A stretch of DNA of 64,000 bases from Salmonella enterica subsp. enterica serovar Choleraesuis (GCA_022846635.1 AP025685.1:2604001-2668000), one strand, 5' to 3'; positions 35,930-46,106 are shown, counted from the stretch's first letter. A program made the numbers and translations. Notes: generated by a model from the letters alone, not told the origin.

Positions 35930-38173
35930 ATGCCACTGTCCAGAAGGCTGTTTCTGCAAAGCGCCGGGGCGCTCTCCCTATTATTGCCCTTAGCGCCAGG
36001 GGCTCATGCCGCCATTGTCAGCCAAAGCAGCACGCCGCCTGATGGCCGGTATGAGCTTAACGACTGGATCTGGGTGGGCCCGTCCGGCGACGTAGTTATC
36101 GGGGTATCTCAATGTGAGGTTGGCCAGGGGATTTACACCGGGCTGGCAGAAGTTATCGCCGCCGAAATGGGGGCCGACTGGAACCGGGTAACGGTGCAAT
36201 TTGTTACCGGTCGCGATGCTTATCGCCAGGCGGCCGGAGGCGAGTCGATGTCACAGTTTGTCGCAGCATCGACCTCTATGACCAATTTCTATGCCCGCAC
36301 CCGGCTGGCCGGAGCTCAGGCCCGCAGCTTTTTTATCGCGGCGGCGGCCCGCAAGCTAAATGTCCCGGCTACGGAACTGCGCTGCGCTAAAAACAGGGTC
36401 GAGCATCTTCCCTCAGACAAGCAGGTCGGCTGGGCTGAACTTATTCCCTACGCCCGAGAGATCCCACTGGATCCAGCCCCCAGACTATTAAGCGCCGAAG
36501 AAGAAGCCGATACCTTTATCGGCAAAGATGTTGCGCGCATTGATACTCCGGAAAAAGTGGATGGCAGCGCCATCTTTGGTATTGATATCGAAGTACCCAA
36601 CATGCTGACGGGCGTGCCCTGGATGGTGCCATCCCTCAATGGAAAACTGATAAAAATTCGCAACGAAGCCGCCATTCGCGCTTTGCCCGGCGTCGTCGAT
36701 CTGGTGATTACCCGCCACTGGTCGATGCTGAATATGGTGAAGCTGGATAGCGATATGTCGCCCAATACCGTCATTGTGGTTGCCGAGAGCTATTGGCAGG
36801 CCAAAAAAGCGGCCGACCTGCTGGATGTGGAATACCAGCTTAGCGATAAAGATAACTTCTCCAGCGCCACTATCGCCGCCGATAACCGGAAAATGTTGGA
36901 TTCAGACCAGCTGGTTATCGCGACCAATCGCGGCCAGGCGCCAGAAACCATCAATAATGCTCGCGGCGAGCGCGGCTTTCATGAGGCCCGTTATCGAGCC
37001 CCCTACATCGTCCATGCCACGATGGAGCCCTGCAACGCAACCTGCTTCGTCGAGCCAGATAAAATTACGCTGTGGGGGCCTTTTCAGGGGCAAGACCTGC
37101 CGCGCACCGTGCTGGCGAAAATGTTCAAGCTACAGCCCGAAGACGTCACGCTGCACAACACATTGCTCGGCGGCAGCTTCGGCCGTAAATATTTACCCGA
37201 TACCGCGATGCATGCGGCGCTGGCATCAAAACGCACCGGCAGGCCGGTAAAAGTGGTCTACCCGCGAGAAATAGATATTCAGCACGGCTATTACCGGCCG
37301 GGTAACACCAGCCATTATCAGGCGCTTCTGGATGATGAAGGGTACCCCACCGCTCTATGGGCGCGCTATGCCGGTCAGGGATTATTCTGGCAGGTGCACC
37401 GCCATCGGGTAGAAACTCACGGCGGCTGGGATGAAACTATCGTTGAATGTGCCTATAACACCGTCTATGACATCCCAGAACTGCGGGTGGAGTGCGGCAT
37501 TGTTGAGCAGGCTATTCCGCTGAGCTTTCTGCGCGGCGTTGGCAGCGTGGCCAGCATTTTCTTCCTCGAAAGTTTTATCAGCGAGCTAAGCCATAAAGCA
37601 GGGATAGACGAATACCAGTATCGCCGTCGGTTACTGAAAAACAGTCCGGAGATGATAAAAGTGCTGGACGCCACCGCCGCCCGCGCCAACTGGGATCAGC
37701 CGCTACCGGCGAACCGCTTTCGCGGCATGGCGGTAAACCTGTGGGTCGGGCGCGATAATGCCTTCCGCTCCTATGTCGTTATGGCGGTAGAAATTGAGGT
37801 TATCGGCAATAGCTGGCGGCTGGCCCGCACCGTATGCGGGATTGACTGCGGTAAAGCGATTAATCCAAACCTGATTCGCTTAAACATGGAAGGTGGCATC
37901 GGCTTTGCCCTCACCGGTATTTTGTATAGCTGCCTGCATTTCGAACAGGGCGGCGTGGTGGAGAGTAACTTTCAAGATTATGGCCTGATAGGCCTGGAAG
38001 AGATGCCAGAAGTTGAGGTTGAAATAGTCGCCAGCGACCGCCCGCCGCAGGGATGTGGGGAGCTTTCTACCGCCGTGGTGGCCCCGGCGGTTGCCAGCGC
38101 GCTGCTTAAAGCGACCGGCCGCCCCTGGGGCGACCTGCCCTTTGATAAACGTCTGGAGCCACAAACACTGTAA
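35930..38173 (+). CDS. Molybdopterin-binding large subunit (isoquinoline 1-oxidoreductase / aldehyde dehydrogenase type)
   Basis: A 747-residue molybdenum hydroxylase large subunit. The N-terminus has a Tat-like signal (SRRLFLQSAGALSLLLPLAPGAHA region), which suggests periplasmic action. Conserved features include VSQCEVGQGIYTGLAEVIA, the Mo-cofactor contacts TLWGPFQGQD and LLGGSFGRK, and the C-terminal GCGELS with the catalytic Glu near residue 711. With the 2Fe-2S and triheme cytochrome subunits it forms a three-part enzyme like IorAB plus cytochrome, nicotinate dehydrogenase, or the aldehyde dehydrogenase of acetic acid bacteria. The substrate is not readable from sequence. Three bases separate it from the 2Fe-2S gene. 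Confidence 0.92.
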   Translation: MPLSRRLFLQSAGALSLLLPLAPGAHAAIVSQSSTPPDGRYELNDWIWVGPSGDVVIGVSQCEVGQGIYTGLAEVIAAEMGADWNRVTVQFVTGRDAYRQAAGGESMSQFVAASTSMTNFYARTRLAGAQARSFFIAAAARKLNVPATELRCAKNRVEHLPSDKQVGWAELIPYAREIPLDPAPRLLSAEEEADTFIGKDVARIDTPEKVDGSAIFGIDIEVPNMLTGVPWMVPSLNGKLIKIRNEAAIRALPGVVDLVITRHWSMLNMVKLDSDMSPNTVIVVAESYWQAKKAADLLDVEYQLSDKDNFSSATIAADNRKMLDSDQLVIATNRGQAPETINNARGERGFHEARYRAPYIVHATMEPCNATCFVEPDKITLWGPFQGQDLPRTVLAKMFKLQPEDVTLHNTLLGGSFGRKYLPDTAMHAALASKRTGRPVKVVYPREIDIQHGYYRPGNTSHYQALLDDEGYPTALWARYAGQGLFWQVHRHRVETHGGWDETIVECAYNTVYDIPELRVECGIVEQAIPLSFLRGVGSVASIFFLESFISELSHKAGIDEYQYRRRLLKNSPEMIKVLDATAARANWDQPLPANRFRGMAVNLWVGRDNAFRSYVVMAVEIEVIGNSWRLARTVCGIDCGKAINPNLIRLNMEGGIGFALTGILYSCLHFEQGGVVESNFQDYGLIGLEEMPEVEVEIVASDRPPQGCGELSTAVVAPAVASALLKATGRPWGDLPFDKRLEPQTL

Positions 38174-38184
38174 GAGGCATGAAA

Positions 38185-39222
38185 TTATTTAGCTGCCGCT
38201 GACGTGACAGTCTGTGCCGGGGCAAATGCTGGCCCCGGTAATCCCAATCCATTCTTATGCATCACAATATCGCTCATCACCGCCAGAGCTATCTCCGCCG
38301 GGCTCTTACTACCGATATCCAGACCAATTGGCGCATGAATACGCCCAATCACTGACTCATCCAGCCCCGCAACCCGGACAAGCCGCTCGCGACGGTTGGC
38401 GCTGTTACGGGCCGAACCCATCGCGCCAATATAAAATGCGGGCGTGTTGACCGCCTCCATCAACGTTAAATCATCCATACGAGCATCGTGCGTCAGTGCC
38501 ACAATCGCGGTTCGTGGATGGCAACCATTGCGCTCAAGCCAGGCCGCCGGAAACTGCTTCACTAATCTGGCCCCTGACGGCAACGTCGCAGGCATCTGGC
38601 TCAGCATCTCTTCCCGCGGCTCACATACGATAACCTCAAACCCAAGGCTACAGGCAAAATCAACACAAAACGCCGCAACGCTGGAGTAACCGGCCACCAC
38701 CAGACAAGGTGCGGCGGCATGCAAAATAGTAATTTCGGGAGCGCAGTACTCTACCGGAACCTGAAAACGGCTATCGGTCAGGGTTAGAGAGTGGCAAGAA
38801 TGCGGCAACGTCAGCTTTTTCAACAATGCCTGATGGCCGGTCAGCGCTGTCAGCAACCGCTGTAAGTAATCGGCAGTCTGTTCATTAGAGGGGAGGTATT
38901 CCACCAAAATATCCAGCGCGCCGCCGCAGGGTAGCGAGCGATCGGGCTCCAGCCCGCCGTCTCCGTAGCGCACTACCTGACTTGCGGCCCGCCACTTTCC
39001 GGCCTGAACTTGCCGCAGAAAGCTCTCTTCAACGCAGCCACCTGATAGCGAACCGCTCCATTCGCCCTGCGGATTAGCCGCCAGCAGCGCGCCAGGCGCG
39101 CGCGGCGATGACCCCCAGGTACGGAGTACGGTACATAACCACACCGGCTGTTCGCTCGACCACGCCAATGCCTGGCGAAGTACCTGTACATCCAGAGAAT
39201 CGCTGCGCTGTTCCATTATCAT
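38185..39222 (-). CDS. XdhC/CoxF-family molybdenum cofactor insertion factor
   Basis: A 345-residue member of the XdhC family. The N-terminal CoxI-like domain (WLCTVLRTWGSSPRAPGALLA, SLSGGCVEESFL) is followed by a Rossmann domain (PCLVVAGYSSVAAFCVDFACSLGFEV, MDDLTLMEAVNTPAFYIGAMGS). XdhC binds sulfurated Moco and passes it to xanthine-oxidase-family enzymes. It is convergent with the molybdopterin-subunit gene, the two stops being only 11 bases apart, so it is very likely its maturation factor though separately transcribed. Confidence 0.9.
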   Translation of the reverse strand: MIMEQRSDSLDVQVLRQALAWSSEQPVWLCTVLRTWGSSPRAPGALLAANPQGEWSGSLSGGCVEESFLRQVQAGKWRAASQVVRYGDGGLEPDRSLPCGGALDILVEYLPSNEQTADYLQRLLTALTGHQALLKKLTLPHSCHSLTLTDSRFQVPVEYCAPEITILHAAAPCLVVAGYSSVAAFCVDFACSLGFEVIVCEPREEMLSQMPATLPSGARLVKQFPAAWLERNGCHPRTAIVALTHDARMDDLTLMEAVNTPAFYIGAMGSARNSANRRERLVRVAGLDESVIGRIHAPIGLDIGSKSPAEIALAVMSDIVMHKNGLGLPGPAFAPAQTVTSAAAK

Positions 39223-39339
39223 TACCCGTTATCCCGACCTTGAATCGGTTACTGAAATGTAATGTATTTGTAACTCCGCAATCCCCTGCTGGCAAATTGG
39301 TTCTCCCGATGAAAAAATGCCAAATTCCCTGTGGTTATA

Positions 39340-40251
39340 TCAGGCGGGGTTAACCTTATCTTCCGGTAAAGGCTGGCGACGGCGTAGTTTAAGCTCGCTG
39401 GCCAGCACGCCAAGAATTATCAAACCGGCCCCCAGCAGCGCATGCTCTTGCAATCTCTCCCCGGCCATACGCCCAAAGATCCCGGCCCAAACCGGCTCAC
39501 CGGTATAGATAACCGTTGCTCTGGTTGGCGATACGCTGCGCTGCGCCCAGTTCATGGTCAGTTGAATCAGGGCGGTGAAAATACCCAGCCCCAGCGCCAC
39601 GCCCCACAATCCCCAGGACATTGGCGGTACGCTTTCGCCTACCGGCCCCATACAGGCAAATGCCAGCAGCGATGCCCATGCCAGCTGAATAACGGTAACC
39701 CGGCGAATATCTACCTTACCGGCAAACATACTTATCATGATGATTTCAGCGGCAATTGCCACGGCACCTGCCAGGGTTAGCATCTCCCCGGCATTGAGCT
39801 TCAGGCCAGATTGCTGTGGCCCGGCCAGGAACATCAGGCCACAGAAAGCGAGCGCAATTCCTACCCATGACATAAATCCCGGCATACGGCGAATTAATAA
39901 CCATTGCAACAGCGGTACCAGCGGTACGTACATAGCGGTAATGAACGCCGACTGGCTGCTGGGGATAGTGCGCAGTCCCCAGGTTTGCAGGGTGTAACCA
40001 AACGCAATAGCCGTCCCGATAATCATACCGGCACGGATCTCCTGGCGGGTAACACCACGCATTTGTCGAATTGAAAACACCCCCAATACTGTTGCTGCGG
40101 CGGCAAAGCGCAGCCCCACGAAAAACAGCGGTCCGCTGCGGGCCATTGCGTATTGCACTGCGAGGAAGGTTCCGCCCCAGAACACGGTAATCAACATTAA
40201 TAGGGCTTCCTGGGGTTTTATCTTAGGAACAAAAGAACGGGGGGACGACAT
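39340..40251 (-). CDS. EamA-family (drug/metabolite) transporter
   Basis: A 303-residue inner-membrane protein with ten predicted helices in two EamA repeats (LMLITVFWGGTFLAVQYAMA at the first, MLTLAGAVAIAAEIIMISMF at the second). Members export amino acids or other small metabolites. The frame stays open to a TTG at 40272, but the ATG at 40251 is a more natural start. An upstream AGTTTGCGACTGCAAC at 40286-40301 is reminiscent of the palindrome in front of the MarR gene. Confidence 0.87.
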   Translation of the reverse strand: MSSPRSFVPKIKPQEALLMLITVFWGGTFLAVQYAMARSGPLFFVGLRFAAAATVLGVFSIRQMRGVTRQEIRAGMIIGTAIAFGYTLQTWGLRTIPSSQSAFITAMYVPLVPLLQWLLIRRMPGFMSWVGIALAFCGLMFLAGPQQSGLKLNAGEMLTLAGAVAIAAEIIMISMFAGKVDIRRVTVIQLAWASLLAFACMGPVGESVPPMSWGLWGVALGLGIFTALIQLTMNWAQRSVSPTRATVIYTGEPVWAGIFGRMAGERLQEHALLGAGLIILGVLASELKLRRRQPLPEDKVNPA

Positions 40252-40600
40252 GGATTCAGACTTTATCAACAATAAGTGCGCTTAGTTTGCGACTGCAACA
40301 TTGCCAAAGCAACCGCTTTGATTATTACCCCGGTAAGAGTTGGCGTTAGATGCTTAAACATGATTTATCTTATCGCTGGCAACATTGCGCCGCCGGAAAC
40401 AAAAATAACATTAATTATCAGTCAATTAAATAAAGAAACGCTATAAATCCACCTCCTTATGCAGCCATACTTTTAGAGAAAAGTTGTAATTTATCAAAGA
40501 AATGTGATGCTTTTTGGCATTCTCATAGTCGTGGCTTATTTTTAAATGGGCGCAAGAAATTCGCTTAATGTGTTTTTCAATGAAACGAGGAGTGTAAAAG
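40252..40600. promoter_or_regulatory. Divergent control region, EamA transporter / wrbA
   Basis: About 350 bases, AT-rich towards wrbA. It contains AGTTTGCGACTGCAAC (40286-40301) near the transporter start and CATACTTTT at 40467-40475, which could be an RpoS-type -10 for wrbA. Otherwise I see no defined element. Confidence 0.4.
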
Positions 40601-41197
40601 ATGGCTAAAGTGCTAGTGCTTTATTATTCCATGTATGGACATATTGAAACGATGGCCCGTGCGGTCAAAGAAGGCGCAGAGAAAGTTGATGGCGTCGAAG
40701 TCACTTTGAAACGCGTGCCGGAAACCATGCATGCCGAAGCGTTCGCCAAAGCCGGTGGTAAACCACAAAATGCTGACGTCGCAACGCCTGCTGAGCTGGC
40801 CGATTATGACGCCATCATTTTTGGTACTCCGACCCGCTTCGGCAATATGTCCGGCCAGATGCGCACTTTCCTTGATCAGACTGGCGGCCTGTGGGCTTCC
40901 GGCGCACTGTACGGAAAAATCGGTAGCGTATTTAGCTCTACGGGTACCGGCGGCGGCCAGGAACACACTATCTCATCCTTCTGGACAACGCTGGCCCATC
41001 ACGGCATGGTCATTGTTCCTATTGGCTATGGTGCTCAGGAGCTGTTTGATATCTCCCAGGTACGCGGCGGTACTCCATACGGTGCCACCACCATTGCCGG
41101 TGCCGACGGTTCACGTCAGCCAAGCCAGGAAGAACTGGTTATTGCCCGTTATCAGGGTGAATATGTTGCTGGCCTTGCTGCTAAACTGAATAAATAA
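40601..41197 (+). CDS. wrbA: WrbA, NAD(P)H:quinone oxidoreductase
   Basis: The 198-residue flavodoxin-like FMN enzyme reduces quinones by two electrons, limiting redox cycling. It starts [19 protein letters not shown], the FMN phosphate loop, and has [25 protein letters not shown] and the insert typical of WrbA ([13 protein letters not shown]). Length equals E. coli WrbA. A good ribosome site (CGAGGAG) precedes the ATG. yccJ follows 36 bases later, as in E. coli, where wrbA is RpoS-dependent. Confidence 0.97.
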   Translation: MAKVLVLYYSMYGHIETMARAVKEGAEKVDGVEVTLKRVPETMHAEAFAKAGGKPQNADVATPAELADYDAIIFGTPTRFGNMSGQMRTFLDQTGGLWASGALYGKIGSVFSSTGTGGGQEHTISSFWTTLAHHGMVIVPIGYGAQELFDISQVRGGTPYGATTIAGADGSRQPSQEELVIARYQGEYVAGLAAKLNK

Positions 41198-41233
41198 GTT
41201 CGGCAGTTTTAAAGCAGACAAATGGAGAACATC

Positions 41234-41461
41234 ATGACAAACGAGCCAAATAAAGCTCATCACATCGGCGAATGGGCCTCAGTTCGCAATACTTCCCCGG
41301 AAATTGCCGAGGCTATTTTTGAACTGGCCAAATACGATGAAAAATTAGCCGAGAAAATTTGGGAAGAAGGTAGTGATGAGGTACTGCCTCTGGCCTTCGC
41401 TAAAACAGATAAAGACCTGCTGTTTTGGGGCGAGCAAACCATCGATCGCAAAGACGTCTGA
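41234..41461 (+). CDS. yccJ: YccJ, small conserved protein
   Basis: A 75-residue acidic protein matching E. coli YccJ in length and sequence ([52 protein letters not shown]). ATG at 41234 is chosen over 41222 because GGAGA lies just ahead of it and the length then equals the homologue. Function unknown; it is co-transcribed with wrbA and ends at a strong terminator. Confidence 0.93.
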   Translation: MTNEPNKAHHIGEWASVRNTSPEIAEAIFELAKYDEKLAEKIWEEGSDEVLPLAFAKTDKDLLFWGEQTIDRKDV

Positions 41462-41474
41462 TATTCTCCCCCCT

Positions 41475-41499
41475 ACTCCCCCGCAGTGCGGGGGAGTTT
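41475..41499. terminator. Bidirectional terminator between yccJ and agp
   Basis: ACTCCCCCGC and GCGGGGGAGT form a perfect 10-bp stem with loop AGT, 13 bases after yccJ, followed by TTTAAC on the plus strand; the agp stop lies just beyond on the other strand. Confidence 0.85.
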
Positions 41500-41512
41500 A
41501 ACTCGCTACGCA

Positions 41513-42769
41513 TTATTCAGCTGTCGCTCCCGCGACCGCTTTTTGCATCACATCCGCGAAGGTCTCCATTGGACAGAAGCCGCTGGCATCCACCGGGCAG
41601 CCTTTCAGCGACAGCGTCACTCGCTGCGCAGGAGACTCCAGGGACAGCACCTCACCGTTACGCAGCTGGGCCGTAGACTGATACACATACTCAATTTTCA
41701 TTAAGTCGCGATTATTTTTGGTATCTCTCCAGCGCTCAAACACAATCTTGCCGCCAATCGGAGTACGCTCATACTGATTCGGCAACTGATAAGGCGCAAA
41801 ATCCAGCGCGCTGAGCAGCGAGGCGATATTTGAATCATGGCCCACCATAAGCGTCACTTTCGGGCCCTTACCGGCTGCTGTCACCAGCGCATTGTTGAGG
41901 TACTTAATCAGCGGTGCAGCCACGTTGCGCGCCACCTCACCGGAAGTAAATAGTGAGTCCTGATAGCTATTTTTCAGTGCAGAGAGGGTCCGCCACTGTT
42001 TGTCAGAGCTAATTTCCCCCCAGGCGACCCGATCGTGCGGGAAGCCCTCGTAATATTGCAGAGTAAAAGCATCCACCAGCGAGTTGCCCACTTTTAACGG
42101 CCCGGACACACCCGGCTCCTGATTAACCTCGGCACTGAATGTATCCTGGCCTCCGGCCAAATCGCACTGTTTCTTCTCCTTACAGGCAGGAGCATCGCGA
42201 TAATCAGCGACTTCAGCCAGCAGCTGGTAGCTATCGTCCAAATGCTCCTGCGCGCGGCGCTGAGCCATGGCCTGAATCGCCTTCTGCCCGAACGCCGGAT
42301 CGGTGTTGGTAATTACCGGATTAAACACCGGATCCATGGTGCCCATTTGGGGCTGATGATGAACCGGAATATCGCAGCCAGGAAACGCACCGGTGATAAA
42401 GAACTGCGCAGTAGCGACCGTACGTTGCAGGCTATTGGCATAGGCATAAACGCTGTCAGCTGTTGGGCACTCGCCGGATTTAACCAGACCACGCTCCGCC
42501 AGCCACTCGCGCATATAGTGGCCCATATAAACTTCCAGCACCCCGCCTTTCGTGGTGAGCTGACCGCCCGGTACATCCCACTGTGGCCAGGCATGCGGGG
42601 TGGATTGCTCCAGCACACTGCCATTATTGGCTAAAGGCGCGCGCAGGTTATGGCGGCTAAATAGCAGCACCTGCTGCAATTGATAACCCTGAGGCACATC
42701 ATCAGGAGCCGCCCAGGCAGCGGTGGTCAGGGCAAGAAAAAGAGAAACAGCGGTAACAGACTTTTTCAC
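41513..42769 (-). CDS. agp: Agp, periplasmic glucose-1-phosphatase
   Basis: A 418-residue histidine acid phosphatase with a signal peptide ([20 protein letters not shown]). The active-site RHxxRxP motif appears as [11 protein letters not shown] (His nucleophile about residue 39), and the distal HD proton donor as [10 protein letters not shown]. It releases glucose from glucose-1-phosphate in the periplasm and has some phytase activity in E. coli. Position convergent to wrbA-yccJ is as in E. coli. Confidence 0.96.
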   Translation of the reverse strand: MKKSVTAVSLFLALTTAAWAAPDDVPQGYQLQQVLLFSRHNLRAPLANNGSVLEQSTPHAWPQWDVPGGQLTTKGGVLEVYMGHYMREWLAERGLVKSGECPTADSVYAYANSLQRTVATAQFFITGAFPGCDIPVHHQPQMGTMDPVFNPVITNTDPAFGQKAIQAMAQRRAQEHLDDSYQLLAEVADYRDAPACKEKKQCDLAGGQDTFSAEVNQEPGVSGPLKVGNSLVDAFTLQYYEGFPHDRVAWGEISSDKQWRTLSALKNSYQDSLFTSGEVARNVAAPLIKYLNNALVTAAGKGPKVTLMVGHDSNIASLLSALDFAPYQLPNQYERTPIGGKIVFERWRDTKNNRDLMKIEYVYQSTAQLRNGEVLSLESPAQRVTLSLKGCPVDASGFCPMETFADVMQKAVAGATAE

Positions 42770-43118
42770 GATTATTCCTTGTTTTAAGACGGGAAAAAGG
42801 AGCCAGCCAAAATAAGGCTCAGATGTTGAAAGTCGGTTTTTAATAGTAAAGATACTCGCCGCCGGGTGCGGCCTATAAATTCCGGTTACTGGACTCAGAT
42901 CCCAATATTATTGGTTTGATCATAGAAAAAAGCGCAGGATATTGATGAAAATACAATAAGCTGGAAACAATCCATCTTAACCCGCTCGCAACCTGTATTC
43001 CCTGTGTGCATTTAAGGTATGTCGAAAACTGATATCACCTCGTCGGGATGTTTAATCTTGCGGATTAACTCCGGCTAAAAGTTAGGCTGATTTATCCACA
43101 TAGCAAATGAAAATACAT
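42770..43118. other. Intergenic region upstream of agp
   Basis: About 350 bases that must carry the agp promoter. No reading frame, repeat or recognisable operator stands out. Confidence 0.5.
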
Positions 43119-43156
43119 AAAAAAGCCGCGCCGATAATAATCGGCACGGCTTTTCT
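43119..43156 (-). terminator. Intrinsic terminator of the amino-acid transporter gene
   Basis: AAAAGCCGTGCCGAT pairs with ATCGGCGCGGCTTTT (one G-T) around a short AT loop, with further T residues after it on the minus strand; 40 bases beyond the stop. Confidence 0.9.
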
Positions 43157-43197
43157 ATTTAGATTGTTCAGTCTCAGTTAAACCGAGGCCGCTATGG

Positions 43198-44457
43198 TTA
43201 GACGATGGCGTACAGCAATGCCGATACCGTGGCAATCCCGCTAATCATTACGATAGTTGCGGTAACGCCGCGCAGCGGTTTCAACGCCTCGCGCGTGAAG
43301 ATGAGCCAGGTCGGGATAATAAACAGGAAGATTGCAATCAACGGCCCGCAGATGGTTTCAATCATATTGAGCACATCCGGATTGAGGTACACCGCCACCG
43401 ACGTCACGGTAAACATCAACACCGCAACTACCAGCTTCAGAAGCTTAATGCTGCTGGTGTGCTTCACGTTAAACATATCTGCGGCCAGTACGCCGAAGGT
43501 TTCAGCCACCGGCATCGAAATGCCTAAAAACGATTTAGTCATGCCAACAATGGCAATAAACGGTGCCAGATAAAGCATAAAGCTCATACCACCGCTACCG
43601 CCAATCACCGACAGTACGTTCAGGTTCTGCTCTTTAGCCAGCAGGAAAGTTTCTCGCGGAGTACTTAAAATGCAGCTCAGCACAAAGAAAATGATGCTAA
43701 AAAATATCAGCCCATAAGCCCTGCGGATAACCCGCACCGACTGCTGCTCACCGCCTGCGCCCGGCTCACGATACCATGAGGCCAGCGATGGAATGAGGGG
43801 CGCTGAACATAAGGAAAATGCGATAAGCGGTAACGTCAGCCAAATACCCTCCAGCGAGCTCCCCACAGAAGTCCCATGAGTTTGCTGCCAGGCATGCGCG
43901 AGGTTAGTCATATCCCATGATGGGATTTGCGAGGCTGCTATCAGAATGATGGCAATGGCAAACGGCAGCGCGAGCGCGCTCATGGTACTTACTACTTTAT
44001 CGCGCCCTTTGCTCAGCACCAGGTGCAGAAGCAACAGCACCACTACCGTCAGCACACCGCGATTAATTCCCGCAATATGAAGGCGCTCAGACAAAAAATG
44101 ACTTAAGGCGTTCACCAGCGACACCGCATAAACGATTGTCACCGGATAATGCGCCACGCAGAAAAACAGCTTCATTGCCTGGCGGCCTTTGCTACCGAAA
44201 AATGAGCCGAATAATGGCAAAGAATCATCCTGGGTTTGCGCATCGCGCATAAATACCCGGCAAATCAGAACATGAGGCACTAGCGAAAGCGGGAAACCAA
44301 GTAATAGCAGCAGGATAAATACCAGTGGGCCACGGGTGCCGATTTCTACTGGTAAAAATAGCGTACCGGCGCCCACAGTTGCGCCATATACGCCCATCAT
44401 CCAGATGGTATCTTTGGTTGTCCATTTAGGACTTGGTATCTCGCTTATTTTAGTCAT
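43198..44457 (-). CDS. HAAAP-family serine/threonine-type amino-acid permease
   Basis: A 419-residue transporter with eleven predicted helices. The N-terminal WTTKDTIWMMGVYGATVGAGTLFLPV is the signature of the SdaC/TdcC/YhjV group, which imports serine, threonine or aromatic amino acids with protons. IFFVLSCILSTPRETFLLAKEQNLNVLSVI is a further family stretch. Length is nearest to YhjV and SdaC. It stands alone between two terminators, so the substrate has no contextual support. Confidence 0.9.
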   Translation of the reverse strand: MTKISEIPSPKWTTKDTIWMMGVYGATVGAGTLFLPVEIGTRGPLVFILLLLLGFPLSLVPHVLICRVFMRDAQTQDDSLPLFGSFFGSKGRQAMKLFFCVAHYPVTIVYAVSLVNALSHFLSERLHIAGINRGVLTVVVLLLLHLVLSKGRDKVVSTMSALALPFAIAIILIAASQIPSWDMTNLAHAWQQTHGTSVGSSLEGIWLTLPLIAFSLCSAPLIPSLASWYREPGAGGEQQSVRVIRRAYGLIFFSIIFFVLSCILSTPRETFLLAKEQNLNVLSVIGGSGGMSFMLYLAPFIAIVGMTKSFLGISMPVAETFGVLAADMFNVKHTSSIKLLKLVVAVLMFTVTSVAVYLNPDVLNMIETICGPLIAIFLFIIPTWLIFTREALKPLRGVTATIVMISGIATVSALLYAIV

Positions 44458-44864
44458 AGTGCTCTTTTACTGGCTCAAAAAATAACGAATGAAAATATAG
44501 AAATAACAGGGTTATCCGTGTGGGAACAAAAGGAGATAAAGAAAGATGAATGGTTATTATTGTATATTGAATAAACAAGCTGTTACTCGATACTACTGAC
44601 AACAACCGAGGCTATCAAGGGCTTTCAGGCCTTTTTTTAGGCCAATTAACTATACCCGGCGGCAGATATTACAACGATATCCATCAAAGAGTTAAAGTAG
44701 CAAAATAATCGCAACAACATACAAACATCTCAACCAAGGCAAGCACGGTTATTTAAATTAAAAAATTATCTTATGCCTTGATACCCATATTATCAGTGCC
44801 CCAATTTTGTTGAGCTTTAAGAATTGTGGGATTTAGCTCCAGGCCAACACCTGCTGAAAAAATA
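44458..44864. other. Intergenic region upstream of the amino-acid permease
   Basis: About 400 AT-rich bases. The permease promoter must be here. A small GC patch with a T-run (GGCCTTTTTTTAGGCC, 44629-44644) could be a weak terminator; nothing else is visible. Confidence 0.45.
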
Positions 44865-44891
44865 CAAAAAAATGCCCCAGCTACGGGGCAT
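44865..44891 (-). terminator. Intrinsic terminator of the MRJP-like gene
   Basis: ATGCCCC and GGGGCAT form a 7-bp stem with loop GTAGCT, followed by a seven-T run on the minus strand. Confidence 0.93.
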
Positions 44892-44909
44892 CACAAATAT
44901 GACTGCCGG

Positions 44910-46106
44910 TTATTTGGTGCTTACCGGCGCGGCGTCAATTTTAATTCTTAACACCGAGTATGGCTTCTGGCGCATATCTTTACCCATATGGAAGCCAGGC
45001 TGGCGGTGCAACTGGTTCACGGTAAAGTAGAGATAGCCGTCGTGGCCTACTGACAGGGTATCAGGCCAGAGGATCTGCGGGCCGTGAGCAATGGTTGTCC
45101 AGTTGCCTTCTTTGTCCATTTTCCGGATGGCATTGCGCTCATAGTCACCGGCATAAACCGCACCGGAGGCATCGGCCTCCAGACCATCGGACGCGCCTTT
45201 TTCGCCCCAATCTTTTACCGCCGCCGAGAGCTGAGCCTCACCCACTTTCGGGTCGCGCAGCAGATCGGTCGAAATTGAATATAAATGACGGCCAGACAGC
45301 GGGCAGTAATAGAGCGTTTTACCATCTGCCGACAGCGCAATACCATCCGATGCCACGCTAAACGGCGCAGTGGTGCCATCTGCATGGCGTTGTAACAGCG
45401 TTTCACCCTCAACCACCGGTACAAAACCTTTTTCAGGAGAGGTGGAACGATCGCCAGTCAGGCGGCGCACTGCTTTCCCAGAGTCCAGGTCGACGACAAT
45501 AATACCCCCGGTGCCTGAAAGGGATGAGTCAGTAATATAGGCGACGCCCGCCTTACCTACTCGATAGTCAAACCGCACATCGTTTATATAGGTCGCGGGC
45601 AAAATTACATCCGGCCCCATCACTACCGTTTTAACGACCTTATTGGTTTTAAGATCGATTGCGACCAGCTTAGCGCCACCGGCTACCGGTTTAGAGAAGC
45701 CTGGAGCGGCGGTATCCAGCACCCATAGTTTCCCTTGTCCATCGGCCACTACGCTCTGTACGCTAAGGAAATGTTCGCCGGGCTTACTGTCATCCGCCTT
45801 ATTAATTTCAGCATTCGGATAAGGTACGACTTTGCCCCCTTTAACTTCAGCCACGGTAAAGGGCACGTCATCCCCCCAGCGCGGGAAATTGACGAACATA
45901 CGCCCGGTTTCCGTTACCGTAACCCCGGTAGGCATGGCTCCATGAAAAGTGGCGACCACCTCGGGTTTACCAATCGCCCGGTCAGCAGGCAACTGGGACA
46001 GTTTGTCATTGGCAATCGGAGCCGCCAGGGCGCTTAGCGAAGTGCCAGCCACAGCGCTAAAGACCGCCGCCGCAATCAGCGTTTTGGATAATGTCGATTT
46101 TTTCAT
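44910..46106 (-). CDS. Exported major-royal-jelly-protein/SMP-30-like beta-propeller
   Basis: A 398-residue periplasmic protein with a signal peptide cut near AALAAP (about residue 29). The body consists of repeated beta-propeller blades; GVTVTETGRMFVNFPRWGD, LWVLDTAAPGF, YINDVRFDYRVGKAGVAYITDSSLSG and SDGIALSADGKTLYYCPLSG are typical of the MRJP (yellow) family, related to gluconolactonases. Bacterial members are often annotated as L-dopachrome tautomerase-related or lactonase-like, without firm evidence. The oxidoreductase gene lies 36 bases upstream on the same strand, so the two may be co-transcribed. Confidence 0.87.
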   Translation of the reverse strand: MKKSTLSKTLIAAAVFSAVAGTSLSALAAPIANDKLSQLPADRAIGKPEVVATFHGAMPTGVTVTETGRMFVNFPRWGDDVPFTVAEVKGGKVVPYPNAEINKADDSKPGEHFLSVQSVVADGQGKLWVLDTAAPGFSKPVAGGAKLVAIDLKTNKVVKTVVMGPDVILPATYINDVRFDYRVGKAGVAYITDSSLSGTGGIIVVDLDSGKAVRRLTGDRSTSPEKGFVPVVEGETLLQRHADGTTAPFSVASDGIALSADGKTLYYCPLSGRHLYSISTDLLRDPKVGEAQLSAAVKDWGEKGASDGLEADASGAVYAGDYERNAIRKMDKEGNWTTIAHGPQILWPDTLSVGHDGYLYFTVNQLHRQPGFHMGKDMRQKPYSVLRIKIDAAPVSTK

